The notes under the pieces: model-generated
The model's database searches: none
Seen by the model: the letters and a program-made list of their open reading frames with translations, nothing else
Told to the model about the DNA's origin: nothing
Shown: positions 1-8,047 of the stretch, in pieces
Numbering within the stretch: the first letter of the stretch is position 1
How the letters are laid out: each line of letters opens with the position of its first letter
From: Caryophanon latum
GTDB taxonomy: Bacteria; Bacillota; Bacilli; Bacillales_A; Planococcaceae
Direction of reading: 5' to 3'
Length of the DNA stretch: 64,000 nt
NCBI RefSeq assembly: GCF_001700325.1
Contig: NZ_MATO01000006.1
Location: 78,045-142,044 of the forward strand
Program-made: the position numbers and the translations under genes

Positions 1-194
1 TTATTGGTATGCTTGTAGGCGTGGCAATGTGCTGCTCGATTATCGTTGCTACGCTTGCCGGGTCACTTATTCCGCTTATGATGGACCGCATTGGCGTTGA
101 CCCAGCCGTTGCATCAGGGCCGTTCATCACAACGCTTAATGACATTACGAGTATTTTAATTTATTTAGGGCTTGCGACAGCGTTTATTTTATAG
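1..194 (+). CDS. mgtE: Magnesium transporter MgtE, C-terminal fragment
   Basis: The reading frame is already open at the window edge and ends with TAG at 192-194, so only about the last 64 residues are present. They form the last two membrane helices. The signature [20 protein letters not shown] between the helices matches the C-terminal transmembrane region of MgtE, a homodimeric Mg2+ channel of the cytoplasmic membrane. In full-length members an N-terminal cytosolic domain and CBS pair gate the pore; those parts lie outside the window. The identification rests on this motif, which is very characteristic of the family. No terminator is obvious before the next gene, so read-through into dut is possible. 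Confidence 0.88.
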   Translation, partial: IGMLVGVAMCCSIIVATLAGSLIPLMMDRIGVDPAVASGPFITTLNDITSILIYLGLATAFIL

Positions 195-299
195 CAAGCA
201 GGACAAGCCAATTTTTTGGAGACGAGTAACCGCAGGAGCACCGAACTGAAATGAGCAATTAGCAAAAAAGCTTTTAAGCAAGAATAGGAGACTATACAA

Positions 300-731
300 A
301 TGGAATTACGAATTAAACGTATGCATGAAGATGCAAAACTACCGCTACAAGCACGTGCAGGCGATGCAGGGATGGACTTATTTTCAAGCGAGGACACGAT
401 TATTCCAGCACGTAAATGGGCGCTTGTGAAAACAGGCATTCAGCTAGAGCTACCGGTTGGCACAGAAGGTCAAGTGCGCCCACGAAGCGGCTTAGCACTG
501 AAGCACGGCATTACCGTATTAAATAGCCCAGGCACAATTGATGAAGGGTACCGCGGGGAAGTAGGCGTTGTGCTTATGAACCATAGTGACGTTGATTTCG
601 TTGTCGAAAAGCATATGCGCATCGCTCAGCTTGTCGTGCAGCTTGTACCGACTGTGAACGTAGTCGAAGTAGTAGAGCTATCAGAAACAGAGCGCGGCGA
701 ACAAGGCTTCGGATCAAGCGGCGTAAAATAA
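300..731 (+). CDS. dut: dUTP diphosphatase (dUTPase)
   Basis: A 143-residue trimeric-type dUTPase that hydrolyses dUTP to dUMP and pyrophosphate, keeping uracil out of DNA and supplying dUMP for thymidylate synthesis. All five family motifs are visible in order: AGDAGMDLFS (about 20-29), RPRSGLALKHGI (61-72), the uracil-binding loop NSPGTIDEGYRGEVGVV (about 75-91), RIAQLVVQ (about 107-114) and the C-terminal arm GEQGFGSSG, which closes over the active site. The length is normal for the family. The ATG follows an AGGAG-like site at about 286-290. It lies alone between mgtE and a shared terminator facing the yjc genes. Confidence 0.95.
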   Translation: MELRIKRMHEDAKLPLQARAGDAGMDLFSSEDTIIPARKWALVKTGIQLELPVGTEGQVRPRSGLALKHGITVLNSPGTIDEGYRGEVGVVLMNHSDVDFVVEKHMRIAQLVVQLVPTVNVVEVVELSETERGEQGFGSSGVK

Positions 732-732
732 A

Positions 733-775
733 AAAACAGGCTATGTCAACGTTGCGTTAGCATAGCCTGTTTTTT
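733..775. terminator. Bidirectional terminator between dut and yjcF
   Basis: AAAAACAGGCTATG pairs with CATAGCCTGTTTTT around a 15-base loop. It has a T-run on each strand, so it can end both the rightward dut and the leftward yjc transcripts. Confidence 0.85.
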
Positions 776-776
776 G

Positions 777-1208
777 TCATTTCAACGATTTCTCCATAAC
801 GCGCATCGGAATGCCAGCGTCCATAAATTCAGGAGAGACGCAATCGTAATACAATTTCTCATAAAACGGTACAGCAAACGATTGGGCAGTGAGCCGCAAT
901 CGCTTTAATTCAACTTGTCTTGCATACTTCTCGATTTCCTTCATGATCAATACACCTAAACCAGTTCCACGATACTCTTTAATGACACAAACCCGTTCGA
1001 CAATTCCGATATTAGATGGCAATGCTTGGACGCGTGCTGTCGCGACGATTGTATCTTCATCATAAACGACAAAATGCGTCGACGATTCATCAAATTCGTC
1101 ACGCTCTAAATGCGGCGGAATGCCTTGTTCTTTAATGAAGACGTCACGACGAATCGCAAAGGCTGCTTCACGCTCAGCCTCTGTTTCGACTCGCTTTACT
1201 TTAAACAA
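777..1208 (-). CDS. yjcF: GNAT-family N-acetyltransferase (YjcF-like)
   Basis: A 143-residue single-domain GNAT protein expected to move an acetyl group from acetyl-CoA to an unknown amine. The acetyl-CoA pyrophosphate-binding loop YRGTGLGVLIM is near residues 79-89, preceded by the usual ERVCV beta strand. The start is a TTG directly after the TAA stop of the upstream gene, so translation is probably coupled. It is the last gene of a leftward yjcH-yjcG-yjcF cluster with the same order as in Bacillus. The substrate is unknown. Confidence 0.82.
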   Translation of the reverse strand: MFKVKRVETEAEREAAFAIRRDVFIKEQGIPPHLERDEFDESSTHFVVYDEDTIVATARVQALPSNIGIVERVCVIKEYRGTGLGVLIMKEIEKYARQVELKRLRLTAQSFAVPFYEKLYYDCVSPEFMDAGIPMRVMEKSLK

Positions 1209-1724
1209 TTAACGCGTACCTGTTAAGCGGAATGTTTCGTGCGCTGTCCAAGAGCCGTCTTCTAGCTGATACATTAAGTGGATGCGGTCGATTGTTTCCT
1301 CTTCATCTACACCTGTCATGCGCAGCTGTCCTAAAATATCATCATGTTCACTGTCGGTCATTTTTTGGGCAATCGTAATGTGTGGCACGAAAGTATGCTT
1401 CTTTTCACCGAATGGAATCGCTTCGTTCAATGCTGCTTGAATCGCCGCTAGTTGGTCGGTTGGTTCGATACGGAAATAAATCGCATTCGTCACTGGAAAA
1501 AACGAGCTAATGCGAGATGCATGAATGTGAAGCGGCGCAAAGTCACGAGCAATGTTCGTCAATGCTTCGGAAATTTTGCTAACTTCTGCTTCATCTGCCT
1601 CAAATGGATCTTTTAACGTCATATGAGGTGTTACAAGGGCGTAATGCGGATCGTAGCGCTTACGATATGTATTCGCCAAATCTTGCAACTTTTTTGATGG
1701 AAATGCAACAATACCATAGTTCAA
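1209..1724 (-). CDS. yjcG: 2H phosphoesterase / 2'-5' RNA ligase-like protein (YjcG)
   Basis: A 171-residue member of the 2H phosphoesterase superfamily. The two catalytic HxT motifs are present: HMTLKDPF near residue 34 and HITIAQKM near residue 115. They indicate cyclic phosphodiesterase or RNA-ligase-like chemistry. The N-terminus MNYGIVAFPSKKLQDLANTY is typical of Firmicute YjcG proteins. The biological substrate is not established for the family. It lies between the esterase YjcH and the acetyltransferase YjcF on the same strand, with no gap to YjcF. Confidence 0.88.
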   Translation of the reverse strand: MNYGIVAFPSKKLQDLANTYRKRYDPHYALVTPHMTLKDPFEADEAEVSKISEALTNIARDFAPLHIHASRISSFFPVTNAIYFRIEPTDQLAAIQAALNEAIPFGEKKHTFVPHITIAQKMTDSEHDDILGQLRMTGVDEEETIDRIHLMYQLEDGSWTAHETFRLTGTR

Positions 1725-1811
1725 ACTAATCGACCTCCTGAGAATATTACAGTCTTTTTTACACGTTAAGTATAACAGAAAACGCTCATAAAGTATGTTG
1801 AAAACGTTGAA

Positions 1812-2531
1812 TTAACTGAAATTTTCTACAATGGCACGACGCAAATCAGGCTGCCAATATTTCCACGTATGATTGCCATCGAACTCTTCATAAAACAGAT
1901 CGAAGTGGCGTTCTTGCATTAATGCGTGCAGCTCTCGGTTTGGCGTTAAAAAGTCACGAACTTGCTTGTCGGTCGTTAGCACGCGGTCTTCCTGCTTGCC
2001 TGTAATGTGGTAAACAGACAATGCATCGACTTGTGAAAAGTTTTGCACAGCTTCCATCACATGGCGATCGACGTACGGTGATTGCATAATGACTTTGCCG
2101 AAAATGTGCGGGTATGTAATCGCCGTTAATAACGAAATGGTACCTGCCATCGAGTCGCCGATAAGTCCACGGCCCATGCCCATTTGCAGCGTCGGGAACT
2201 CCTCGTCTAAATAAGGCACAAGCTCATGCGCTAAGAAACGCACGTATGCTTCAAAAAGGTCGCCAGTTGGGATATACTTTCGTTGACGGTCTTTTGCGTT
2301 TTTGTATGGCACACCGACGATAATTAAATTTTCCACTTCAAAATCGTTATGGAGTTCATCCGCAAGACGAGCGATGCGCCCGAGCTGGAAATAATCGCGC
2401 CCATCTGATGCGATGAGTACAGAATATTTTACAAGCGGTGTGAAATTTGGTGGAATATATATAAGCAGTTTTAGCTCTTCTTGTAATGCTTCACTATAAA
2501 AATCGATTTCTTTTACCGATCCTTTTTCCAT
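1812..2531 (-). CDS. yjcH: Alpha/beta-hydrolase esterase (YjcH-like, esterase D family)
   Basis: A 239-residue cytosolic alpha/beta hydrolase of the esterase D / enterochelin-esterase-like group. The nucleophile elbow is GDSMAG near residues 124-129 (Ser in the G-x-S-x-G-like turn). A C-terminal GNHTWKYW supplies the probable catalytic His. The ATG has an AGGAGG site just upstream (CCTCCT on the plus strand at about 2540-2545). It is the first gene of the leftward yjcHGF cluster; the 87-bp gap to yjcG holds no clear terminator. The natural ester is unknown; siderophore esterases belong to the same superfamily, but nothing here specifically supports that. Confidence 0.82.
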   Translation of the reverse strand: MEKGSVKEIDFYSEALQEELKLLIYIPPNFTPLVKYSVLIASDGRDYFQLGRIARLADELHNDFEVENLIIVGVPYKNAKDRQRKYIPTGDLFEAYVRFLAHELVPYLDEEFPTLQMGMGRGLIGDSMAGTISLLTAITYPHIFGKVIMQSPYVDRHVMEAVQNFSQVDALSVYHITGKQEDRVLTTDKQVRDFLTPNRELHALMQERHFDLFYEEFDGNHTWKYWQPDLRRAIVENFS

Positions 2532-2659
2532 TAAAAAGTCCTCCTAAAAGTAGTCTTTTCGATTTTACCATAAAACGCTTACATTCGTTATCGGAATGCT
2601 TATTCGTTTGTTGTTGCATCAAAAACGAATTGTTAAATTAAAAGAAATGAGGAATCTAC

Positions 2660-3214
2660 ATGTATCAAAAACCAACGAGAGTTCATTCAGAAGTAGTGTA
2701 TAAGGCGACGCGTGATGCGTTGGAGCGCCGCGGTGTCACAATTGAGGATATTGGCGAAATCGTCTACAAAATGCAAACGCCGTACAACATCGGCTTAACG
2801 ATGGCGCATTGCTGTGAATCGGTCGAGCGCGTGCTGCATAAGCGTGAAATTCAGCATGCGGTCCTTGTCGGCGTCGAGCTAGATGAATTAGCAGAAAAGA
2901 ACATGCTGTCAGAGCCGCTTCAACAAATTGTCGCATCAGACGAAGGATTATTCGGCGTCGATGAAACGATTGCGCTCGGTTCGGTATTTACGTACGGCAG
3001 CATCGCGGTAACGACGTTCGGTCATTTAGATAAACAAAAAATCGGCATTATCGAAAAGCTTGATACGAAAATTGGCGATGGTCGCGTCAACACGTTTTTA
3101 GATGATTTAGTCGGAAGCATCGCCGCATGTGCAGCATCACGCATCGCTCACCGCAGCCGCGATTTAGAAGAAGAGGGCGAAACGTTTAAAGCGATTGACC
3201 CAGAGGAAGTATAA
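2660..3214 (+). CDS. yutG: PgpA-like phosphatidylglycerophosphatase (YutG family)
   Basis: A 184-residue protein of the PgpA/YutG family. Its core is all-helical and contains TRDALERRGVTIEDIGEIVY, HAVLVGVELDELAEK and VNTFLDDLVGSIAACAASRI. Proteobacterial PgpA dephosphorylates phosphatidylglycerol phosphate. The Bacillus branch lacks the long membrane segments and its role is less certain. There is no signal peptide. It sits 3 bp upstream of a secreted nuclease gene, so the two are probably cotranscribed. Confidence 0.8.
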   Translation: MYQKPTRVHSEVVYKATRDALERRGVTIEDIGEIVYKMQTPYNIGLTMAHCCESVERVLHKREIQHAVLVGVELDELAEKNMLSEPLQQIVASDEGLFGVDETIALGSVFTYGSIAVTTFGHLDKQKIGIIEKLDTKIGDGRVNTFLDDLVGSIAACAASRIAHRSRDLEEEGETFKAIDPEEV

Positions 3215-3217
3215 AGT

Positions 3218-3793
3218 ATGAAGCTACACGATATTCGAACGCTTATTAAAAGTTTACCGATTGTGCTAGCAGTTGGTTTGTATTTAGTATTTAAGCCAGA
3301 CGCAGCAGACACAGCAGATGTGAAAATGGAGTACGCAGTGACGCAAACGGGCAACGAGCTATATGAAGTGACGTACGGCGAGGTAATCAATGGTGACACG
3401 GTAAATGTGATCGTTGATGGGCAGTCGCAACCTGTTCGCCTATTAATGATTGATACGCCGAATGCACCGCAACCGTACGCGGAAGAGGCAAAAGAGCGTG
3501 TAGAGCAACTGCTTAGCGAGGCGAAGAAAATTCAGCTCCTTCATGACGTCGGGGCGCAACAAGATGAGGACGGTCGCTTGCTCGCATACGTATTCGTTGA
3601 CGGGGTGTCGCTGCAGGAGCATTTATTAAAAGAAGGCTATGCGACAGTGCGCGACGTCACAGTGCCGAACAACACGTTTGAAAAGCAGTTTGAGAGCATT
3701 GAAAAACAGGCAAAGCAGGCAAAATTAAATATTTGGTCAATCGATGGCTATGTCGACGAGACAGACGGCTTTCAAGAAGATGTGATGAACTAG
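3218..3793 (+). CDS. Thermonuclease (SNase) family nuclease
   Basis: A 191-residue protein. An N-terminal hydrophobic segment (about residues 9-24) likely serves as a membrane anchor or signal. A staphylococcal-nuclease-like OB-fold domain follows (about 45-180). Family landmarks are VINGDTVNV (Asp ligand for Ca2+), VRLLMIDTPNA (catalytic Arg and Asp), the region around EEAKERVEQLL, and DEDGRLLAYVFVDG (second catalytic Arg). It is expected to cut DNA or RNA at the cell surface. Its RBS is inside the end of the preceding gene, 3 bp away, and an intrinsic terminator follows. Confidence 0.87.
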   Translation: MKLHDIRTLIKSLPIVLAVGLYLVFKPDAADTADVKMEYAVTQTGNELYEVTYGEVINGDTVNVIVDGQSQPVRLLMIDTPNAPQPYAEEAKERVEQLLSEAKKIQLLHDVGAQQDEDGRLLAYVFVDGVSLQEHLLKEGYATVRDVTVPNNTFEKQFESIEKQAKQAKLNIWSIDGYVDETDGFQEDVMN

Positions 3794-3800
3794 TTGTATA

Positions 3801-3842
3801 CGGTATTTTTGGCAAAGCAATTTGTCAAAAATACTGTTTTTT
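3801..3842 (+). terminator. Intrinsic terminator after the nuclease gene
   Basis: CGGTATTTTTGGCAAA pairs with TTTGTCAAAAATACTG (one G-T) and is followed by seven T. It ends the yutG-nuclease unit before the NEAT gene. Confidence 0.85.
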
Positions 3843-3928
3843 CATTGTCGCAAAAAGACAGTTGAGAATGAATTGTAACTATGGCATCATTAAGAGAGGA
3901 AGAAAATTGAAGAATGAAGGTGACGAAC

Positions 3929-4678
3929 ATGTTGAAAAAAGTAATCGTTTCATGCATCGCGTTTCTCGTATGTGTGGCATTTTACTTACCGAATACATCG
4001 CACGCCAAGTTAGCAGACGGTGTTTACACGATTGAATATCAAGTAAACGCGTACGGTAAAGACAGTCCATCTGTCGGGAATGACTATTTCTTAAAGCCAG
4101 CAAAGCTAACGGTAAAAGACGGCAAAATGACGGCAGAAATGACTGTGAAAAATGCGGCGTGGGTTGTGAAGTTAGAACCACCAGGCTACAAGTTAATTAA
4201 CGAAAACAAAGCAGCAGATCAACGTACATTCCAAATGGACGTAGCCGCTTTAAATAAAGCGATCGTCGTGCCAATGCGCATTGAAATTCCGAACTTAGAG
4301 TATTATCACTCATATAATGTTGATTTCGTGTTTGATGAGGCGAAAGCGAAAAAAACAGGTGACGTCGTAGCATCAACGAAGCCAGTAACGACAACACCAG
4401 CTGTTTCAACGACGACAGCAGCGACAAGCTCAGCTACAGCTGAAGTGGCAAAGCAGCTACAAGAGGCGCAAAAAAAGGCAGAAGCAAAGCCAATTGAATC
4501 AACATCAACGACGAAGCCAGCAACGACTTCAACGACAGCAAAAACAACAGCGGCAACGACGACAACGAAGACGCAAGTGAAAAACCCACAAACGAGCGAT
4601 GAATTACCGTATGTGGCACTTCTTTTACTCGTAGCATCTGCGTTCGTTATTGTACGTTTACGTAAACAAACAGCGTAG
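3929..4678 (+). CDS. NEAT-domain haem-binding cell-wall protein with sortase-B-type sorting signal
   Basis: About 249 residues. The order is a signal peptide ending near NTSHA, one NEAT domain (about 27-150), a long Thr/Ala/Lys-rich stalk, and the sorting signal NPQTSDELPY followed by a hydrophobic stretch and the charged tail RLRKQTA. The haem-pocket YxxxY motif is visible as YYHSY, suggesting haem binding as in IsdC-type proteins. NPQTS resembles the NPQTN recognised by class B sortases and is not an LPXTG. A srtB gene follows directly. The start at 3929 has AAGGTGA seven bases upstream; an ATG at 3914 is an alternative. No haem ABC transporter is adjacent. Confidence 0.87.
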   Translation: MLKKVIVSCIAFLVCVAFYLPNTSHAKLADGVYTIEYQVNAYGKDSPSVGNDYFLKPAKLTVKDGKMTAEMTVKNAAWVVKLEPPGYKLINENKAADQRTFQMDVAALNKAIVVPMRIEIPNLEYYHSYNVDFVFDEAKAKKTGDVVASTKPVTTTPAVSTTTAATSSATAEVAKQLQEAQKKAEAKPIESTSTTKPATTSTTAKTTAATTTTKTQVKNPQTSDELPYVALLLLVASAFVIVRLRKQTA

Positions 4679-4681
4679 TAC

Positions 4682-4721
4682 AATTCACCATTTTGTCGCG
4701 GACAAAATGGTGAATTTTTTT
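4682..4721 (+). terminator. Terminator between the NEAT gene and srtB
   Basis: AATTCACCATTTTGTC pairs perfectly with GACAAAATGGTGAATT around GCG and is followed by a T-run. It could reduce srtB expression relative to its substrate gene. Confidence 0.85.
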
Positions 4722-4746
4722 CGTTATAATGATAGGAGGGAACGAC

Positions 4747-5496
4747 ATGAAACGACAAGTATTGCTATACGGCAGTATGGTTGTATTTGCGGTGAGCTTA
4801 TATAGCATCGGCTCATATTTATACGGCTATTTTGAAAATGCGCGCGATTTAGCGGACATTCAAGATGTGTACGCAGCACCAGTGACGAGTGAGGAAGCCG
4901 AACAAGTGGCGCAAACGGAAACGGAAAAGCCGCTGCGCGAAAACATTACGAAGCTGCAAAACGTCAATGATGATATTGTCGGCTGGTTAGAGCTAGACGG
5001 CACGAAGCTTAACAACCCGGTGCTGCAAGCAGAAGACAATGACTATTATTTAGACCATAATTATAAAGGTGGCTACAGTCGCGCTGGCAGTATTTTCATG
5101 GATTTTCGTAACGATCCCGCAAATTTAGGAAAGCATACGATTATGTATGGACATGTGATGCGTGACAACTCGATGTTTGGCATGTTATCGAAATACGCTG
5201 ACGAAGAGTTCGCAAAAGAAAACCGCGTTATTCGCTTTGAAACAATGTATGATGAATATGAGCTACACGTATTTGCGGCGTATGAGACGACGACGCGCTT
5301 TTACTATTTAGATACAGAATTTGAAGGCAAGGCGTTTGGTGAGTTTATTCAAGAGATTAAATCGCGCTCGCGCATCGACACAGGCGTCGACATTTCGGTA
5401 CACGATCAAATTGTTACGCTGTCGACATGCACGACGACAGATGACGATGATGAGCGCTTCGTCGTACATGCGAAGCTCATTCAAAAACAACGATAA
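4747..5496 (+). CDS. srtB: Class B sortase
   Basis: About 249 residues with one N-terminal membrane anchor (about 8-24), so a type II membrane transpeptidase acting outside the cell. The catalytic triad is visible: His in YGHVMRDNSMFG, Cys in TLSTCTTT, and Arg in ERFVVHAK. The class B helix insertion between His and Cys is present. Its predicted substrate is the NEAT protein directly upstream, whose NPQTS motif it would cut between T and S before attachment to peptidoglycan. The start at 4747 has AGGAGGG at 4734-4740. The next gene begins 14 bp downstream. Confidence 0.93.
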   Translation: MKRQVLLYGSMVVFAVSLYSIGSYLYGYFENARDLADIQDVYAAPVTSEEAEQVAQTETEKPLRENITKLQNVNDDIVGWLELDGTKLNNPVLQAEDNDYYLDHNYKGGYSRAGSIFMDFRNDPANLGKHTIMYGHVMRDNSMFGMLSKYADEEFAKENRVIRFETMYDEYELHVFAAYETTTRFYYLDTEFEGKAFGEFIQEIKSRSRIDTGVDISVHDQIVTLSTCTTTDDDDERFVVHAKLIQKQR

Positions 5497-5510
5497 AGGT
5501 GGAGTAGTAG

Positions 5511-6137
5511 ATGGATTTTGCGCAACTAGCGGCAGCACGTCATTCAGCTGTTAATTTTGAAAAAGATTTTCGCATGACCGAGCAGGACTTTAAACAAATT
5601 TTCGAGCTGACGAAGCTTGCACCGAGCGTATATAACTTACAATTAACGAATTATTTTGTTATAACAGATGAAGAGAAAAAAGAAGCGTTACGCGATTTAC
5701 ATTTTGGTCAGTATAAAATTCATACAGCGAGCGCAGCTGTACTTGTGTTAGGCAATCGTCAAAGCGCTACAGTAGAATCAGCTGAAAAAATGTACATGCC
5801 GATGAAAATGTTACAGATGATGGATGAATGTGAATATAACGCGACAATAGAGTCGATTGCGCAATATGCGAATGGGTTAGACGAGGCGGGGCTTCGTGAT
5901 GAGCTTGTGCGCAATGCGAGCTTACATGCGATGCTGTTTATGCTAGCGGCGAAGCATTACGGCTTTGATACGTGTCCGATGCATGTGCATAACGTACCGC
6001 AGCTGCGCGAGCTATTTTCCATTCCAGCGCATTTGGAGCCGATCATGCTCATTACGATTGGGAAAAGTGTCGACAAAGAGCGTCCTCGTGGGTACCGTAA
6101 GCCTGTAAATGAATTTGTACAATTTAATTCATTTTAA
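5511..6137 (+). CDS. Nitroreductase-family oxidoreductase
   Basis: A 208-residue FMN-dependent nitroreductase-fold protein. The N-terminus has RHSAVNFEKDF, the usual R(S/A)xRxF-type phosphate-binding start in altered form, and KLAPSVYNLQLTNYFV, the LAPSxxNxQ motif that contacts FMN. The C-terminal part has MLITIGKSVDKERPRGYRKP, typical of the YodC/YdgI group. It reduces nitro, quinone or flavin substrates with NAD(P)H; the physiological substrate is unknown. Its RBS (GGTGGAG) overlaps the end of srtB and it may be cotranscribed, which would place a redox enzyme with the haem-capture pair. Confidence 0.85.
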   Translation: MDFAQLAAARHSAVNFEKDFRMTEQDFKQIFELTKLAPSVYNLQLTNYFVITDEEKKEALRDLHFGQYKIHTASAAVLVLGNRQSATVESAEKMYMPMKMLQMMDECEYNATIESIAQYANGLDEAGLRDELVRNASLHAMLFMLAAKHYGFDTCPMHVHNVPQLRELFSIPAHLEPIMLITIGKSVDKERPRGYRKPVNEFVQFNSF

Positions 6138-6219
6138 TAAAAGGAAAACGCGCGTCGATGGCGAATATAGTTAAAGTGAGTATATTACTTGCGATTATGT
6201 ATTCGTGGGAGGAAAACGC

Positions 6220-6744
6220 ATGACAAATTTTACAGTAGATACGGCGCATTCATCGATTCAATTTGAAGTGAAGCATATGATGGTTTCAAAAGTAAAAGGT
6301 CAGTTTGATTCTTACAAGGCGAACGTCACAGCCGACAATTTAGCGGATTTAACGACGGCGACATTCGAGTTTTCGTTTGACGTTGCAACAATTAATACGA
6401 AAAATACAGACCGTGACGATCATTTGCGCTCGCCAGACTTTTTCGACGTGGAGCAGCACCCGACAATCGAGTTTGTTTCGACATCGGTTACAGGAAGCGG
6501 CAGCGAGTACAAAGTAACCGGCGATTTAACGATTAAAGGCATTACGAACGAAGTAACATTTGACGTAGAATATAACGGCAGCGGCACAAATCCGTGGGGC
6601 GTGGAAGTACACGGCTTAGAGGCAGAGACAAAAATTAATCGTGAAAGCTTCGGCTTAACGTGGAACCAGGCGCTTGAAACAGGTGGCGTGCTCGTCGGTA
6701 AAGATATTAAAGTAAAAGTCGAGCTCGAGTTAAACCCAGCGTAG
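6220..6744 (+). CDS. YceI-family lipocalin-like protein
   Basis: About 174 residues covering one YceI domain, an extended beta-barrel that binds polyisoprenoid-like lipids in characterised members. The family opening TVDTAHSSIQFEVKHMMVSK and the core GDLTIKGITNEVTFDVEY are clear. There is no signal peptide, so this copy is cytosolic, as is common in Gram-positives. The ATG at 6220 follows GGGAGG at 6207-6212; an upstream GTG at 6205 overlaps that site and is unlikely. Monocistronic with its own terminator. Function unknown. Confidence 0.87.
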   Translation: MTNFTVDTAHSSIQFEVKHMMVSKVKGQFDSYKANVTADNLADLTTATFEFSFDVATINTKNTDRDDHLRSPDFFDVEQHPTIEFVSTSVTGSGSEYKVTGDLTIKGITNEVTFDVEYNGSGTNPWGVEVHGLEAETKINRESFGLTWNQALETGGVLVGKDIKVKVELELNPA

Positions 6745-6753
6745 TTAAAAAGC

Positions 6754-6797
6754 AAAAAGCGTTATTAGGAAAGTTCATTTTCCTAATAACGCTTTTT
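6754..6797. terminator. Bidirectional terminator
   Basis: AAAAAGCGTTATTAGGAAA pairs with TTTTCCTAATAACGCTTTTTT between convergent genes (YceI rightward, amidase leftward). Confidence 0.88.
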
Positions 6798-6813
6798 TGT
6801 ATTAGTCTGTTTC

Positions 6814-7422
6814 TTAAATCGACGCATGTGCATCGGCAATATCCTCTTTTAGCGCAAGCCACGCATCTTCATTTTCTACATAATAAAGCGGACAAAGCTT
6901 GCCGGTCACGTCGTAATGGCGAATAACGTTGTCAGCAGGTAAATCGGTGACGTGTAGCAGCCAAGCGGTGAGGCGAACGAGCGCGTCATACGAAGCTTCG
7001 GTAAACTGTCCGCTCGCATCAGGGTGCGTCACTTCAATCGAAATTGTATCGCGGTTGCGCCAATTCGTCGCAACGGACATTTCATGCAGCGGCAATGCTT
7101 GAATAATTTCACCTTGCAAGCCGATGATGAAATGCGCGCTCACTTTCGTCGTTGGCGTGTCGAAGTAATCGCGGTTTTGCTGGGCAGTAGAGCTTGCGTT
7201 GCCGACGTAATGAATGACGATATCGTTCACCGCTTGTAGCTCGCGACCTGGACGACTCGGATAGCCGGCTGTAATGTATTGCTTTTCGACCCAGCGAGGA
7301 GGCTGCTCGTCCTTTAACTGTTCAATTTGTTCATTGCCAAAAAGGAGCTTGCCAACAAAAAAGATCGCCGTCAGTAGTAGCAGCAACGTTAAGCCGCGCC
7401 GAATTGCTCGTATTCGTTGCAT
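6814..7422 (-). CDS. Membrane-anchored N-acetylmuramoyl-L-alanine amidase (Amidase_2)
   Basis: About 202 residues. An N-terminal basic and hydrophobic anchor (RAIRRG, then a run of Leu, about 10-27) is followed by an Amidase_2/PGRP zinc domain. Probable zinc ligands are His in IVIHYVGN and His and Cys in RHYDVTGKLCP. A substrate-loop tract reads SVATNWRNRDTISIEV. It should cut the bond between MurNAc and L-Ala in peptidoglycan outside the membrane. The start at 7422 is preceded by AAAGGGTG; further upstream ATG codons lack a site. No cell-wall-binding repeats are fused. Confidence 0.86.
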   Translation of the reverse strand: MQRIRAIRRGLTLLLLLTAIFFVGKLLFGNEQIEQLKDEQPPRWVEKQYITAGYPSRPGRELQAVNDIVIHYVGNASSTAQQNRDYFDTPTTKVSAHFIIGLQGEIIQALPLHEMSVATNWRNRDTISIEVTHPDASGQFTEASYDALVRLTAWLLHVTDLPADNVIRHYDVTGKLCPLYYVENEDAWLALKEDIADAHASI

Positions 7423-7556
7423 CGCAATCACCCTTTCGAAGTTATCATTATCGATAGTGTAACAGCTTTTATGCGAAAAAACGTCCGTCAACAATTGCAC
7501 GACAAAATCAGACTTAGGCCGCATGACAATGTAAAAAGGCTAGCATGAATGCTAAC

Positions 7557-8003
7557 CTATGGCGTATACGTATAATCGATCGCGCGTGCAGCAATCGTTT
7601 CAGCGGTCGTGTCAAACGGTGATGCAAACGTAGCGTGCATAACAGTTGCATCGTTCATTTGCCACGAGATTGTCACGTGACGAAGTGTAATTTCCTCAAT
7701 ACTTCGCAACGCTTTTTCTGTGTCAGCAAGCAATGTTTGCTCATCCGTTACGTTCGCAATAAGCAGCAGCTCGGCGTCGAAGCGATCATCTACTGGCAGC
7801 ACCGCAATATCGAAAATTGCGTTCTCACCAAACGTAGTCGCAAGCTGCTCGTATAGCGCAACCATCGTTTCAGAGCCTGGAATGTCCGCATTAATGTCGG
7901 TCGCCTGTAAGTTCGGTTCGTCTTGAATGAGTATGTTGCCGAGTATGCCAAACGCTGTAATGAGCAGCAGTAAAAATAAATAAATTTTCAATGGTTTTCG
8001 CAT
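7557..8003 (-). CDS. Hypothetical secreted or membrane-anchored protein
   Basis: A 148-residue protein not recognised as a known family. It starts with a short basic tip and one strong hydrophobic helix (about residues 8-27), then an Asp/Glu-rich extracellular part of about 115 residues with alternating beta-prone and helical stretches and no Cys. It looks like an anchored single-domain exoprotein. A GAAAGGACG site precedes the ATG. It lies on the same strand as the amidase gene downstream (135 bp between them) and the GntR regulator upstream. Confidence 0.6.
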   Translation of the reverse strand: MRKPLKIYLFLLLLITAFGILGNILIQDEPNLQATDINADIPGSETMVALYEQLATTFGENAIFDIAVLPVDDRFDAELLLIANVTDEQTLLADTEKALRSIEEITLRHVTISWQMNDATVMHATFASPFDTTAETIAARAIDYTYTP

Positions 8004-8047
8004 CGCAAACGTCCTTTCTTCTCCATTATTATAAAGAACGCATGATG

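Noticed and set aside
4725..4730. TATAAT just upstream of srtB considered as a -10 element
   Set aside because: Transcription from it would begin within or after the Shine-Dalgarno site at 4734-4740, so it cannot give a usable leader.
4306..4758. Long minus-strand open frames opposite the NEAT protein stalk, rich in Val and Ser
   Set aside because: They are shadows of the Thr/Ala-rich repeat codons (ACG, ACA, GCA) on the plus strand. They have no RBS and no recognisable domain.
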